Below the pieces are notes generated by a model, which saw only the letters and a program-made list of their open reading frames with translations, was not told where the DNA came from and ran no database searches. A stretch of DNA of 64,000 nt. It comes from Massilia atriviolacea. Its GTDB lineage: Bacteria; Pseudomonadota; Gammaproteobacteria; Burkholderiales; Burkholderiaceae_D. Both the position numbers and the translations under genes were made by a program. The stretch spans positions 1-64,000 of the forward strand of contig NZ_RXLQ01000015.1 of assembly GCF_003953935.1 (NCBI RefSeq), read 5' to 3'. The number at the start of each line of letters is the position of its first letter. Position 1 is the first letter of the stretch. Below, piece by piece: positions 56,001 to 63,823 of this stretch.

Positions 56001-56119
56001 TGGTGGTGCCGGTGGCATACACCTACCTGGACAGCCTGGGCAAGCGCGCGGCGCGCTGGTTCAAGGGCAACGAAAAAGAGGAAAGCCATGAGGAGGAGAA
56101 GCTCGCTGTCGGCGCCTGA
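53003..56119 (+). CDS. RND-family efflux pump, inner-membrane transporter
   Basis: This 1038-residue HAE-1-like pump has an N-terminal helix (residues 10-30) and the large periplasmic loops. The proton-relay aspartates are in LCIGLLIDDAIVVRENIVRH (about residues 395-415). The second half repeats the fold (IYLVLASQFGSFLQPIAIM, LMGLVTKNAILLVDFTNHGQ). Length is normal. It works with the upstream adaptor to expel drugs or other hydrophobic compounds; the substrate cannot be read from sequence. It ends with a charged tail (EESHEEEKLAVGA). Confidence 0.93.
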   Translation: MWITTTSIRNPVFATMVMVALVVLGLFSYRGLGVESMPNVAIPFAWVQVNYPGASPEQVENDITRPLEEAINTVSGVKKIRSNSWEGRAGVQVEFHLSTNMDKAMTDMRDKIGLARPGFPKEAKEPFIAREEGDNSRAIVELSLMSDTRKLRELSTLTEQVISKRLQGVAGVGQVRVHGTTNRQILVHIRPDGLTSQNIGVDEVLRAIQSTNTNLPAGNIAYGAAERLVRIEGKIKDARGFNKIIVARRASGPVYLDQVADVIDGEQEETSISRLNGKRAITLEVTKIQDANVVEVGTAIKKAVSALGATLPADVHLNIVEDQSDRVQKQLDNVKRTIIEGAVLTMLIVFLFLHSWRSTIITGLTLPISVMASFIAMKFFGFTLNFLTLMALSLCIGLLIDDAIVVRENIVRHLGMGKSHARAANDGTNEIGLAVMATTFAIVAVFVPVAFMDGIIGRFFLQFGITVAVAVMVSLFVSFTLDPMLSSVWRDPVKDRFKYVPWLGRGMEKIEHGVERLHVWYGRVLELALRWRKATLALALALFVGSMALMPMIGGEMFPETDDGYIHMQFKAPVGSSLEYTDQKMQQVEAALKEFKEIDSAITTVGTDNGRHTAQMNLKLTDVNKTHRRSQKEVERLIRARLEPIAGITMSVGWKPIFIAILGQDEAKLDAVAQQLMDKMRKIKGVADLEYSQEGANPATVVKIDNELASDLGLSTQQIGLALRPFVAGDQISRWMAPDGQNYDVNVQLPKSGRQKVADLADLSVASTKRDAEGNPVMVPLRQVVQFVPSTSPQVLKRQALERRVAIYASAEGRPTGDVDGDVKLAMKSIELPEGVRFDVGGDAEQMAETMGAAGAALGIAVIFIYLVLASQFGSFLQPIAIMVSLPLSMIGVLIALLVTGSTLNIFSVIGIVMLMGLVTKNAILLVDFTNHGQREGKSQHDAILEAGQVRLRPILMTTLAMIFGMLPMAIGMGDGGESQAPMGRAVIGGVITSTLLTLVVVPVAYTYLDSLGKRAARWFKGNEKEESHEEEKLAVGA

Positions 56120-56200
56120 CAGTGTCGGTATCGAACGCACATTGCATGGGGACGGCCGGCCCGTTCCCATGCCCATCCCACCTGTTCATCAAGGCTAATC

Positions 56201-56662
56201 ATGCAACGCCCTTTCCTGTTTCTGCTGTTCGCCGCCGCGCCGCTGATGGCGCAGGCAAGCGATGCCACCACCGACAATCAGGCGATCGAACGCGCGGTGC
56301 GCGACTACATCGAGTCGCAGCACAAGGTCGATCCGGCGCGCATGGAACGCGGCCTCGACCCCAAACTGGCCAAGCGCACCTATTGGAAGGGGGCCGACGG
56401 CGCCGAATTCGTCATGCAGACCGATTTCGACACCATGGTCCGGGTGGCCGCGACCTACAACAAGGACGGCAGCAAATTCCCGGCGCAGCCGCGGGTGGAC
56501 ATCAGGATCCTCGATGTCGACCAGCGCGTGGCGACCGTCAAGCTGAGCGCCGACGAGTGGATCGACTACATGCACCTGTACAAGAACCAGCGCAGCGAGT
56601 GGAAGATCGTCAATGTGCTCTGGCAGTACCACGACACGGCGCGCCAGGCGAGCAAAAAGTAG
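56201..56662 (+). CDS. NTF2-like (putative lumazine-binding) exported protein
   Basis: This 153-residue protein has a signal peptide (MQRPFLFLLFAAAPLMAQAS). The remainder matches small NTF2/SnoaL-like proteins of the putative lumazine-binding family (ERAVRDYIESQHKVDPARME, AATYNKDGSKFPAQPRVDIR, EWIDYMHLYKNQRSEWKIVN). It may be a periplasmic binding or scaffolding protein. Its role is unknown. It follows the RND pump by 81 bp and may be read with it. Confidence 0.75.
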   Translation: MQRPFLFLLFAAAPLMAQASDATTDNQAIERAVRDYIESQHKVDPARMERGLDPKLAKRTYWKGADGAEFVMQTDFDTMVRVAATYNKDGSKFPAQPRVDIRILDVDQRVATVKLSADEWIDYMHLYKNQRSEWKIVNVLWQYHDTARQASKK

Positions 56663-56770
56663 GGGCTGTGCGCCTGCCGCTGCGGCAGGGCGCCGGCGGT
56701 CCCGGCGCGTGGCTGGCGGCAAGCGTGCGCGCCAGTCGCCGGGACGATGCGTGACTTACTCGGGCTTGAC

Positions 56771-56935
56771 TTACTCGGGCTTGGCTTGCTCGGCGTCATC
56801 CTCGTCCGCGGGCTCGCTCTCTTCTCCGCCTGGCGAATTCTTGGCTTCCAGCTTGCGCTTGGCCTTCTCGTCCGCCTTTTTCTTTTTTTCTAATTCCCTC
56901 TGCCGCTTTTCGTACTGGAAATTAGTTTTAGCCAT
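56771..56935 (-). CDS. 54-residue charged protein of the MAKTNFQYEKRQRELEKK type
   Basis: The reading frame begins MAKTNFQYEKRQRELEKKKK, continues with a Lys/Ala-rich helix (ADEKAKRKLEAKN) and ends with an acidic tail (EESEPADEDDAEQAKPE). It is preceded by a strong AAGAGGTGATCC ribosome site, which decides the start at 56935. Short proteins with this opening recur in Burkholderiales and have no assigned function to my knowledge. Two direct repeats of TTACTCGGGCTTG (56756-56768 and 56771-56783) place a second in-frame stop just after the first, so the tail was duplicated. Confidence 0.72.
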   Translation of the reverse strand: MAKTNFQYEKRQRELEKKKKADEKAKRKLEAKNSPGGEESEPADEDDAEQAKPE

Positions 56936-57009
56936 GGATCACCTCTTGGGTTGTAAAAGAAAGGGTACAGAAGCACCATTATGACCCAGTTATGCGATCG
57001 GCATTTGAA

Positions 57010-57915
57010 TTAACCACGTGGGTGATGCGCGGCGTGCAGCCGCTTCATGCGCTCGCGCGCAACATGCGTGTAAATTTGCGTGGTGGAAATATCTGCATGC
57101 CCCAGCAAGAGTTGCACAACCCGCAAGTCGGCCCCATGGTTCAGCAGGTGCGTGGCGAACGCATGGCGCAGGGTGTGGGGCGACAGGGGCGCCGTGATCC
57201 CGGCCGCGCCCGCGTGTTTCTTGATCAGGATCCAGAACATCTGGCGCGTCATCGGCCCCCCGCGCGCGGTCACGAACAGCGCATCGTCCGTCTGGCCGTT
57301 CAGGATGACCCCACGCGCGTCTTTGAGATAACGTTCGAGCCACTGGCGCGCTTCCTGGCCGAAGGGCACCAGGCGCGTTTTACTGCCCTTGCCGGTGATG
57401 CGCAGCACGCCGTCGTTCAGGCTCAGCTCCATCATCTTCAGCGTCACCAGTTCGGACACGCGCAAGCCGCTGGCATACATCAGTTCGAGCATGGTGCGCT
57501 CGCGCAGCCCCAGCGGCGTACTCGCGTCGGGCGCCTGCAGCAGCGCTTCCACCTGGGCCTCGGTGAGCGTGTGCACGAAGCGCTGCGGCTGCTTTGCCGA
57601 GGCCATCCGCAGGCAGGGATCGGCAATCATCTCCTTGTTGCGCAGCGCCAGCTGGTAAAACCGCTTGAGCACCGAGAGGCGCCGGTTGGCCGTGCTCGGC
57701 TTCGATTCGGCATGGCGGTCGGAAAAATACGCTTCCAGCTCGGACGCGCCGACCGCATGCAGGCTGGCCACTGCCGGGCGCGTCACCTCCAGCCAGCGCG
57801 CGAACAGGCGCAGGTCGCGCCGGTAGGCGTCGATCGAGTTGTTGGCCAGGCCCTGCTCCAGCCATAGCTGGTCGCAAAAGGCGTCGATCAGTTGAACATT
57901 GACTGCTGTTGCCAT
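57010..57915 (-). CDS. xerD: site-specific tyrosine recombinase XerD
   Basis: This 301-residue protein has the core-binding domain at residues 5-90. Its catalytic domain holds the full tyrosine-recombinase set: R152 (YASGLRVSELV), K176, H247-x-x-R250 (HTLRHAFATHLL), H273 (LLGHADIS) and Y282 (TTQIYTHV). With XerC it resolves chromosome dimers at dif. It is a chromosomal housekeeping recombinase rather than the missing integrase of the island 38 kb away. It overlaps the ogt gene by 28 bp. Confidence 0.94.
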   Translation of the reverse strand: MATAVNVQLIDAFCDQLWLEQGLANNSIDAYRRDLRLFARWLEVTRPAVASLHAVGASELEAYFSDRHAESKPSTANRRLSVLKRFYQLALRNKEMIADPCLRMASAKQPQRFVHTLTEAQVEALLQAPDASTPLGLRERTMLELMYASGLRVSELVTLKMMELSLNDGVLRITGKGSKTRLVPFGQEARQWLERYLKDARGVILNGQTDDALFVTARGGPMTRQMFWILIKKHAGAAGITAPLSPHTLRHAFATHLLNHGADLRVVQLLLGHADISTTQIYTHVARERMKRLHAAHHPRG

Positions 57916-58409
57916 GGTGCCTTGCCTGCCCCTTCATGCGCGAGCAGCCAGCGCTTGACGCTCAGGTGGAAACCATTTTCTTCGTCATGGTTCGAAAAGC
58001 CGCCCAGCCCGCCGGCGGCGGTGACCCGGTGGCACGGAATGATGATCGGAAACCAGTTGGCACCGCAAGCCTGCCCCACGGCGCGCGGCGCCGAGCCGAT
58101 GTGTCTGGCGACCTGGCCGTAGGTGCGCACCGTGCCGCGCGGGATCGCGGCAATCGCCTCCCAGACCTTGCGCTGGAACACGCTGCCGGCCTCGGCGAGC
58201 GGCAGGGTGAAGCGAAAGTCGGGGTCGCGCAGATACGCGTCCACCTGGCGCGCCGCCAGTTCGGCGACCGCATCGCCCGCCTCCCTTGCACCAAAATGAG
58301 GCGGCAGATACACCAGTTCGCGCACCTGCCCGGCCTCGGTGCGGATACCGACAGCGCCGAAGGGCGCCGTCACAATGGCCGAAAACATGTTCTGTGCTTG
58401 ATCGTTCAT
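57888..58409 (-). CDS. ogt: methylated-DNA--protein-cysteine methyltransferase
   Basis: This 173-residue protein has the C-terminal MGMT domain with PIIIPCHRVTAAGGLGGFSN; the acceptor is C126 in PCHRV. The DNA-binding segment is TVRTYGQVARHIGSAPRAVG. It removes O6-methylguanine by suicide transfer. The start MNDQAQNMF at 58409 is chosen over a distal one 33 codons upstream that would run through the terminator. It is upstream of and overlapping xerD, hence probably co-transcribed. Confidence 0.93.
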   Translation of the reverse strand: MNDQAQNMFSAIVTAPFGAVGIRTEAGQVRELVYLPPHFGAREAGDAVAELAARQVDAYLRDPDFRFTLPLAEAGSVFQRKVWEAIAAIPRGTVRTYGQVARHIGSAPRAVGQACGANWFPIIIPCHRVTAAGGLGGFSNHDEENGFHLSVKRWLLAHEGAGKAPWQQQSMFN

Positions 58410-58723
58410 ACACGAGAGTATAGGCCCAGACGGCGCCAAACCAAGCCGCCGCCGTTTCGGACGGACGAAAAAAAACGCACCTTGCGGTGCGTTCCAAATT
58501 TTGTTCACGTTCCCGGCCGTTTGGTCATGCCAACGGCATTCTGTAAAACGCGTGTCTCCTCGATATTTCTCCGGTATGGACTACCGTTTCTTCTATCTTC
58601 CCACTCCCCCAACCTGCAATCCGTTCGCCCCATTCGCACCAGTATGGTGCTGAATCGGTGCTCATCATAACTTATTTAATTTAAGAAAATGTGGCTTTTT
58701 ATTCACGTTAGGGGAAAATTATT
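58410..58723. other. intergenic region between dctM and ogt
   Basis: This 314-bp stretch holds the TRAP-operon terminator at 58467-58493, and the ogt promoter must lie here too. An AT-rich zone (58670-58730) leads into the dctM stop. No gene or RNA is recognised. Confidence 0.45.
58467..58493 (-). terminator. rho-independent terminator of the TRAP operon
   Basis: AACGCACC (58474-58481) and GGTGCGTT (58486-58493) pair perfectly around TTGC. On the minus strand the stem runs into eight T residues. It lies about 230 bp past the dctM stop. Confidence 0.8.
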
Positions 58724-60004
58724 TCACTTGTAAATTAAATTAGGCAGCCACAGGGAAATCTGTGGTACGTAGGTCACCACCACCAGGAAAGCGAGCATCG
58801 TCAGCAGCCACGGCATCACCGCCACCGTCAGTTCCGAGATGCCCATCTTGGTAATGCCCGAGGCCACGTACAGGTTCAGGCCGACCGGCGGATGGCACAT
58901 GCCCACTTCCATGTTGACGATGATCAGGATGCCGAAGTGCACAGGATCGATGCCCAGTTTCATCGCCACCGGGAACAGGATCGGCGCCATGATCAGGACG
59001 ATCGAGGACGGTTCCATCACGTTGCCGGCCAACAGCAGCAGGATGTTCACCACCAGCAGGAAGCTGATCACGCCCAGGCCCTGGTCGGTGATCCAGGCCG
59101 CCATCGCTTGCGGAATGCCTTCGCTGGTCATCAGGAAGGAGAACAGCATGGCGTTGGTGATGATGTACAGCAGCATGGCCGACATCGAGGCCGAATCGAG
59201 CAGCACCTTGGCCACCTGCTTGATCTTCAAGTCCTTGTAGACGAACACGGCGATGATGAAGGCGTACACCGCCGCCATCGCGGCCGCTTCGGTCGGGGTG
59301 AACTTGCCCGAATAAATCCCGCCCATCACGATGACGATCAGCAGCAAGCCCCAGGCGCTCTTGCGGAAGGCGTGCCAGCGCTCGCCCCAGCTCGCCTTTT
59401 TCATGCGCGGATAGTTATGCTTGCGCGCCAGGAACCAGGTGGTCAGGCCCAGCAGGCTGGCCAGCATCAGGCCCGGCACCACGCCGGCCATGAACAGCTG
59501 GCCGACCGAGGTGTTGGTGGTGACCGAATACATCACCATCACGATCGACGGCGGAATCAGGATCCCGAGCGCGCCCGAGGTGGTGATCACGCCGGCGCCG
59601 AAGCCGCGCGGATAGCCCTGGCGCACCATGGCCGGCAGGATGATCGAGCCGATCGCCACCACCGTGGCCGGGCTGGAACCGGAGACCGCCGCGAACAGCG
59701 CGCAGGCCACCACGCCGCCCAGGGCCAGGCCGCCGTGCCAGTGGCCGACCATGGCGGTGGCGAAGTTGATCATGCGCCGCGCCACCCCGCCGTGCGTGAG
59801 GAAATTGCCCGCCAAAATAAAGAACGGAATCGCCATGATCTCGAACTTCTCGATGCCGGTAAACAGCTTGAGCGCGACCGACTGGATCGGCACGTCGGTC
59901 ATGGTGAACAGGAAGGTCAGGACGGTCAGGCCGAGCGAAATCGAGATCGGCATGCCCGTCAGCATGAGCACGATCAGCAGGGTGAAGATGATGAGGGCGT
60001 TCAT
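58724..60004 (-). CDS. dctM: TRAP transporter large permease DctM
   Basis: This 426-residue membrane protein has about twelve helices and the DctM landmarks GVVACALFAAVSGSSPATVV, GYPRGFGAGVITTSGALGIL, IPPSIVMVMYSV and HFGILIIVNMEVGMCHPPVG. It is the ion-coupled transport subunit of a TRAP system. It overlaps dctQ by 4 bp (ATGA), confirming the operon dctP-dctQ-dctM on the minus strand. Confidence 0.95.
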   Translation of the reverse strand: MNALIIFTLLIVLMLTGMPISISLGLTVLTFLFTMTDVPIQSVALKLFTGIEKFEIMAIPFFILAGNFLTHGGVARRMINFATAMVGHWHGGLALGGVVACALFAAVSGSSPATVVAIGSIILPAMVRQGYPRGFGAGVITTSGALGILIPPSIVMVMYSVTTNTSVGQLFMAGVVPGLMLASLLGLTTWFLARKHNYPRMKKASWGERWHAFRKSAWGLLLIVIVMGGIYSGKFTPTEAAAMAAVYAFIIAVFVYKDLKIKQVAKVLLDSASMSAMLLYIITNAMLFSFLMTSEGIPQAMAAWITDQGLGVISFLLVVNILLLLAGNVMEPSSIVLIMAPILFPVAMKLGIDPVHFGILIIVNMEVGMCHPPVGLNLYVASGITKMGISELTVAVMPWLLTMLAFLVVVTYVPQISLWLPNLIYK

Positions 60005-60570
60005 GCGGCACCGCCTTTCGCTGCGGAAATCTCGTCTTCCAGGCCTTCCACGTGGCCGTGGTCATGCTTGGGCAATTCGCCGGTGCGGACAAAATGCACG
60101 GCCACCTGGAGGAAGCGGAAGCACATCAGGTAAGAGCCGAGCGGCACCGCCAGGTACACCAGCCACATCGGCACTTCGAGGTCGGACGAGGTCTGGTCGG
60201 TCTGCGCCATGTGCCACACGAAGTTGGCGCCCAGGGTGCCGACGATGGCGGTAAACAGCGCGCCGGCCATCAGGCCGAACACGATGAACTTGTTGCGCCA
60301 GGGCGTGTCCAGGCGGTTGATGATCACATCGATGCCGACGTGGATGCCGGTGCGCACGCCGTAGGCCGCGCCGAACTTGGCCATCCAGACGAACATGTAG
60401 ATGCACAGTTCCTGGGCCCAGCTAGTGTTAATTTGAATCAGCCAGTCCTGCACCACCGGAATCGGCAGGCCGGAAAAATAGCGGTGGACCACCGCGACGA
60501 ACACAACGAGCGTGGCTGCGCCCATCAGGCTCGCAATGATCCACTCTTCCAGATGGTCGAGAAATTTCAT
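60001..60570 (-). CDS. dctQ: TRAP transporter small permease DctQ
   Basis: This 189-residue protein has four membrane helices and the DctQ signature WAQELCIYMFVWMAKFGAAY and GVRTGIHVGIDVIINRLDTP. It pairs with DctM to form the membrane unit. It ends with a His/Asp-rich tail (PKHDHGHVEGLEDE), which is unusual and could simply be a soluble extension. About 105 bp separate it from dctP. Confidence 0.93.
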   Translation of the reverse strand: MKFLDHLEEWIIASLMGAATLVVFVAVVHRYFSGLPIPVVQDWLIQINTSWAQELCIYMFVWMAKFGAAYGVRTGIHVGIDVIINRLDTPWRNKFIVFGLMAGALFTAIVGTLGANFVWHMAQTDQTSSDLEVPMWLVYLAVPLGSYLMCFRFLQVAVHFVRTGELPKHDHGHVEGLEDEISAAKGGAA

Positions 60571-60675
60571 GTCGAATCCTATGTTAAGACTATGAATCGA
60601 GGAAAGAACGGGGAATGGGGGAAATGCGTGCAGGCGGGCGCTGCATGCCGCAGCGCCCGCCAGGGAACAACATGA

Positions 60676-61668
60676 TTACTTCGCTGCGGCGGCGGTCTTG
60701 TTGATCGAACCGATCAGTTCGGCGCCGATGCGGCTTTCCATCTGCTTGTGCACCGGCAGCAGCACCTTGCGCCATTCGGCCTGTTCGGCCGCGGTCGGCG
60801 TGTAGATGGCGGTCTTGCCGGTTTTCTTGATCGCTTCCAGCGCCATGTCGTTATCGCGCTGGGCGATGGCTTTTTCGAACGTGGTGGCGTCGCGCATGGC
60901 GCTCGTCAGGCTGGTGCGTATATCGGCCGGCAAGCCGTCCCAGAACTTCTTGTTGACGATCACCGCATAGCCCAGGTAGCCGTGGTTGGACACGGTCACG
61001 TGCTTCTGCACTTCGTGCATTTTCTGGGTGAACATATTCGATGGCGGATTCTCGGTGCCGTCGACCACGCCGGTCTGCAGCGCCTGGTACACCTCGGAGA
61101 AGGCCAGCACCTGCGGATTGGCGCCGAGTGCGCGCATCTGCGCGTCGAGCACCTTGGAGGACTGGATGCGCAGCTTCTGGCCGCGGAAGTCGGCCGGGGT
61201 GCGCAGCTGCTTGTTGGCCGACATCACCTTGAAGCCGTTATCCCAGTACGCCAGGCCGGTAATGCCCTTCGGCTCCAGTTTCTGCAGCAGGCTCTTGCCG
61301 ATCGGGCCTTCGGTCACGCTGTACAGCGCGGCCTTGGTCGGGAAAATGTATGGCAGGTCGAAGGCTTCGAATTCCTTCACGCCGAGCGGGCCGAACTTGG
61401 CCAGCGACGGCGCCAGCATCTGCACCGCGCCCAGTTGCAGGGCTTCGAGTTCTTCCTTGTCCTTGTACAGCTGGCTGTTCGGGTAGACTTCGACCTTGAC
61501 CCGGCCCTTGGTGGCTTTCTCGGCCAGCTCCTTGAAGCGTTCGGCAGCCTGTCCCTTGGGCGTGTCGGTGGCCACGACATGGCTGAATTTGATCACGATC
61601 GGGGCTTGTGCCCAGGCGCTGACACTGAGCGTTGCGGCAAGCGCGACGACGAGCGATTTAATCTGCAT
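60676..61668 (-). CDS. dctP: TRAP transporter substrate-binding protein DctP
   Basis: This 330-residue periplasmic protein has a signal peptide (MQIKSLVVALAATLSVSAWA). The DctP fold follows: IKFSHVVATDTPKGQAAERF, YPNSQLYKDKEELEALQLGA and, in the binding cleft, KLRIQSSKVLDAQMRALGA and QTGVVDGTENPPSNMFTQK with the carboxylate-binding Arg-rich segment. C4-dicarboxylates are the most likely ligand, inferred from the DctB-like kinase beside it. The start at 61668 carries an AGGGAGACAAGT ribosome site. Confidence 0.94.
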   Translation of the reverse strand: MQIKSLVVALAATLSVSAWAQAPIVIKFSHVVATDTPKGQAAERFKELAEKATKGRVKVEVYPNSQLYKDKEELEALQLGAVQMLAPSLAKFGPLGVKEFEAFDLPYIFPTKAALYSVTEGPIGKSLLQKLEPKGITGLAYWDNGFKVMSANKQLRTPADFRGQKLRIQSSKVLDAQMRALGANPQVLAFSEVYQALQTGVVDGTENPPSNMFTQKMHEVQKHVTVSNHGYLGYAVIVNKKFWDGLPADIRTSLTSAMRDATTFEKAIAQRDNDMALEAIKKTGKTAIYTPTAAEQAEWRKVLLPVHKQMESRIGAELIGSINKTAAAAK

Positions 61669-61793
61669 ACTTGTCTCCCTAATTATGAAAACTAACGTTT
61701 CTTGACTGCAAGGCAGTCTGCCAACCGTCATTCTGCACTGCAACTGTGGATAACCACAATAGCCAAGACACACAAAACCGGACACTTTGTGCC

Positions 61794-63797
61794 ATGACAT
61801 CCACTTCCCCCCGCGCACGTCCCCGTTTCGTTCTTGGCGGCCCCTGGCGCTGGCTGTTGCCGGTACTGCTGGTTCTGTTGTTTTTGGCGGTGCTGTTCTG
61901 GCTGCCGTGGCAGGCGCGCCAGATGGAAACCAACGAGCGCCAGGAACAATTGATCGCCGACACCTTGTGGGTCGAGCAAACCATCCGCTTCGAACTGAGC
62001 CGCATCGAAGAGGCGCTGGCCGCGCTCGGCGCCGAACTGTCCGAAGGCAAGCTCGACGAGGCGGCGCTGCAGGCGCGCCTGGCCCAGATGCGCAAGCTGA
62101 CGCACGAGCTGGAGCAGGTGCGCTGGTTCGACCCCGGCCTGCGCCTGCGCGCCTCCAGCGCCGCGCCGGGCGCGCCCTCGCCGGGTCTCCCCAGCCTGCG
62201 CGCGCCGGCGCAGGACGCCGCCGAGATGGCGCGCGCCGGCCGGGCCGGGCGCTACGCCGAACCGTATGCGGGCGCCGCGCCCGGCCAGCGCCTGCTCGAC
62301 TACCACCTGCCGCTGTTTCGCGACGGCGCCTACGTGGGCAGCCTGGTGGCCACGGTCGACCTCAAGGTCCTGCTCGACGAGACCGTGCCCTGGTGGTTCG
62401 CCCAGGATAACGCCATTTCCCTGGTCGACCGCGACGACAGCGTGCTGGCCAAGCGCGCCGCCGCCGGTCCCGGGCGCGGCGTGTACACCCACAAGCGCGC
62501 GCTCGACCTGGCCGGCGCCAGCGTGATGCTGGCCACCGACAGCGTCAAGAGCGAACCGCGCCTGCTGCCCAACCTGCTGGTCGGCTCGGTGGTGCTGCTG
62601 GCGCTGGGCCTGATGGCCAGCCTGCTGGCGCTGTGGCGCCACATCGCGCGCCGCCTGGCCGCCGAAGGCGCCCTGCGCCAGCAGATGGCGTTTCGCACCG
62701 CCATGGAAAACTCCCTGGTCACCGGCCTGCGCGCGCGCGACCTGGAAGGGCGCGTCACCTACGTCAACCCGGCCTTTTGCGAGATGGTCGGCCTGCCGCC
62801 CGAAGAATTGCTGGGCAAGAGCCCGCCCATGCCCTACTGGGCGCCGGAAGCGATGGCGGTCTACCAGCAGCGCTTCGCCGCCGTGCTGGCAGGCGAAGCG
62901 ACCCAGCAGTTCGAAACCATCTTCCAGCGCAGCGACGGCGTGCGCGTGCCGGTGCTCATTTTCGAAGCCCCGCTGGTCGACAGCGACGGCCGCCAGACCG
63001 GCTGGATGAGTTCGATCCTCGATATTTCGGACCTGAAACGCGTCGAAGAACTCAACCGCCAGCAGCAGGAAAAGCTGCAGGCCAGCGCGCGCCTGGCCAC
63101 CATGGGCGAGATTTCCTCGATGCTGGCGCACGAACTGAACCAGCCGCTGGCGGCCATCGCCAGCTACACCACCGGCGCCCTGAACGTGCTGGGACGGGCG
63201 CGCGCGAAGGGCCAGGGCGTCGACGCCGGCCTGCTGCAGCCGGCGCTGGAACAGGCCAGCCTGCAAGCCCAGCGCGCCGGCCAGATCATCCGCAGCGTGC
63301 ACGCCTTCGTCAAGAAGCGCGAACCGCAGCGCCAGCAGATCGCCGTGCACGCCCTGGTCGAGGGCATCTTGGCCCTGATCGAACTGCAGGCGCGCAAGTT
63401 CTACGTGATGGTCGAGACCAGCATCGCGCCCGACCTGCCGTGCGTCAGCGCCGACCGCATGATGCTCGAACAGGTCTTGCTGAACCTGACCCGCAACGGC
63501 ATCGAAGCCATGCAGGACATTGCGCCCGGCCGGCGCCTGCTGCGCATCGCCGCGACCTGCGAGCAGGGCCAGGTGTGCGTGGCCGTGATCGACCAGGGGC
63601 ACGGCATTGCGCCGGAGGTGGCCGCGCGCCTGTTTTCGCCCTTCTTCTCGACCAAGGCCGAAGGCATGGGGATGGGCCTGTCGGTGTGCCGCAGCGCCGT
63701 CGAATTCCACGGCGGCAGCCTGAAACACGCCGCCAATCCGGACGGCGGCACCATTTTCAGCTTCAGCTTGCCGGCGCAAGCGGCGCCGCTGGGGTAG
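61794..63797 (+). CDS. DctB/DctS-like sensor histidine kinase
   Basis: This 667-residue membrane kinase has a first helix at residues about 17-37, an extracytoplasmic sensing domain (40-255), a second helix (258-280) and a PAS domain (300-410). The dimerisation/phosphoacceptor helix follows, with H446 in SSMLAHELNQPLAAIASYTT. The ATPase boxes are LLNLTRNGIEAMQ (N), VIDQGHGIAPEV (G1) and GMGMGLSVCRS (G2). It is divergent from dctPQM (125 bp between starts) and followed by a response regulator, the layout of dicarboxylate-sensing DctB/DctD or DctS/DctR systems. An in-frame ATG at 61746 is less likely, since it lies in the promoter gap. Confidence 0.92.
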   Translation: MTSTSPRARPRFVLGGPWRWLLPVLLVLLFLAVLFWLPWQARQMETNERQEQLIADTLWVEQTIRFELSRIEEALAALGAELSEGKLDEAALQARLAQMRKLTHELEQVRWFDPGLRLRASSAAPGAPSPGLPSLRAPAQDAAEMARAGRAGRYAEPYAGAAPGQRLLDYHLPLFRDGAYVGSLVATVDLKVLLDETVPWWFAQDNAISLVDRDDSVLAKRAAAGPGRGVYTHKRALDLAGASVMLATDSVKSEPRLLPNLLVGSVVLLALGLMASLLALWRHIARRLAAEGALRQQMAFRTAMENSLVTGLRARDLEGRVTYVNPAFCEMVGLPPEELLGKSPPMPYWAPEAMAVYQQRFAAVLAGEATQQFETIFQRSDGVRVPVLIFEAPLVDSDGRQTGWMSSILDISDLKRVEELNRQQQEKLQASARLATMGEISSMLAHELNQPLAAIASYTTGALNVLGRARAKGQGVDAGLLQPALEQASLQAQRAGQIIRSVHAFVKKREPQRQQIAVHALVEGILALIELQARKFYVMVETSIAPDLPCVSADRMMLEQVLLNLTRNGIEAMQDIAPGRRLLRIAATCEQGQVCVAVIDQGHGIAPEVAARLFSPFFSTKAEGMGMGLSVCRSAVEFHGGSLKHAANPDGGTIFSFSLPAQAAPLG

Positions 63798-63823
63798 ACT
63801 ACGCGAAAAACCGGAGACTCCCC

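Noticed and set aside
57010-57915. XerD as the integrase of the tRNA island
   Set aside because: Sequence and neighbours are those of the housekeeping dimer-resolution recombinase, 38 kb from the island.
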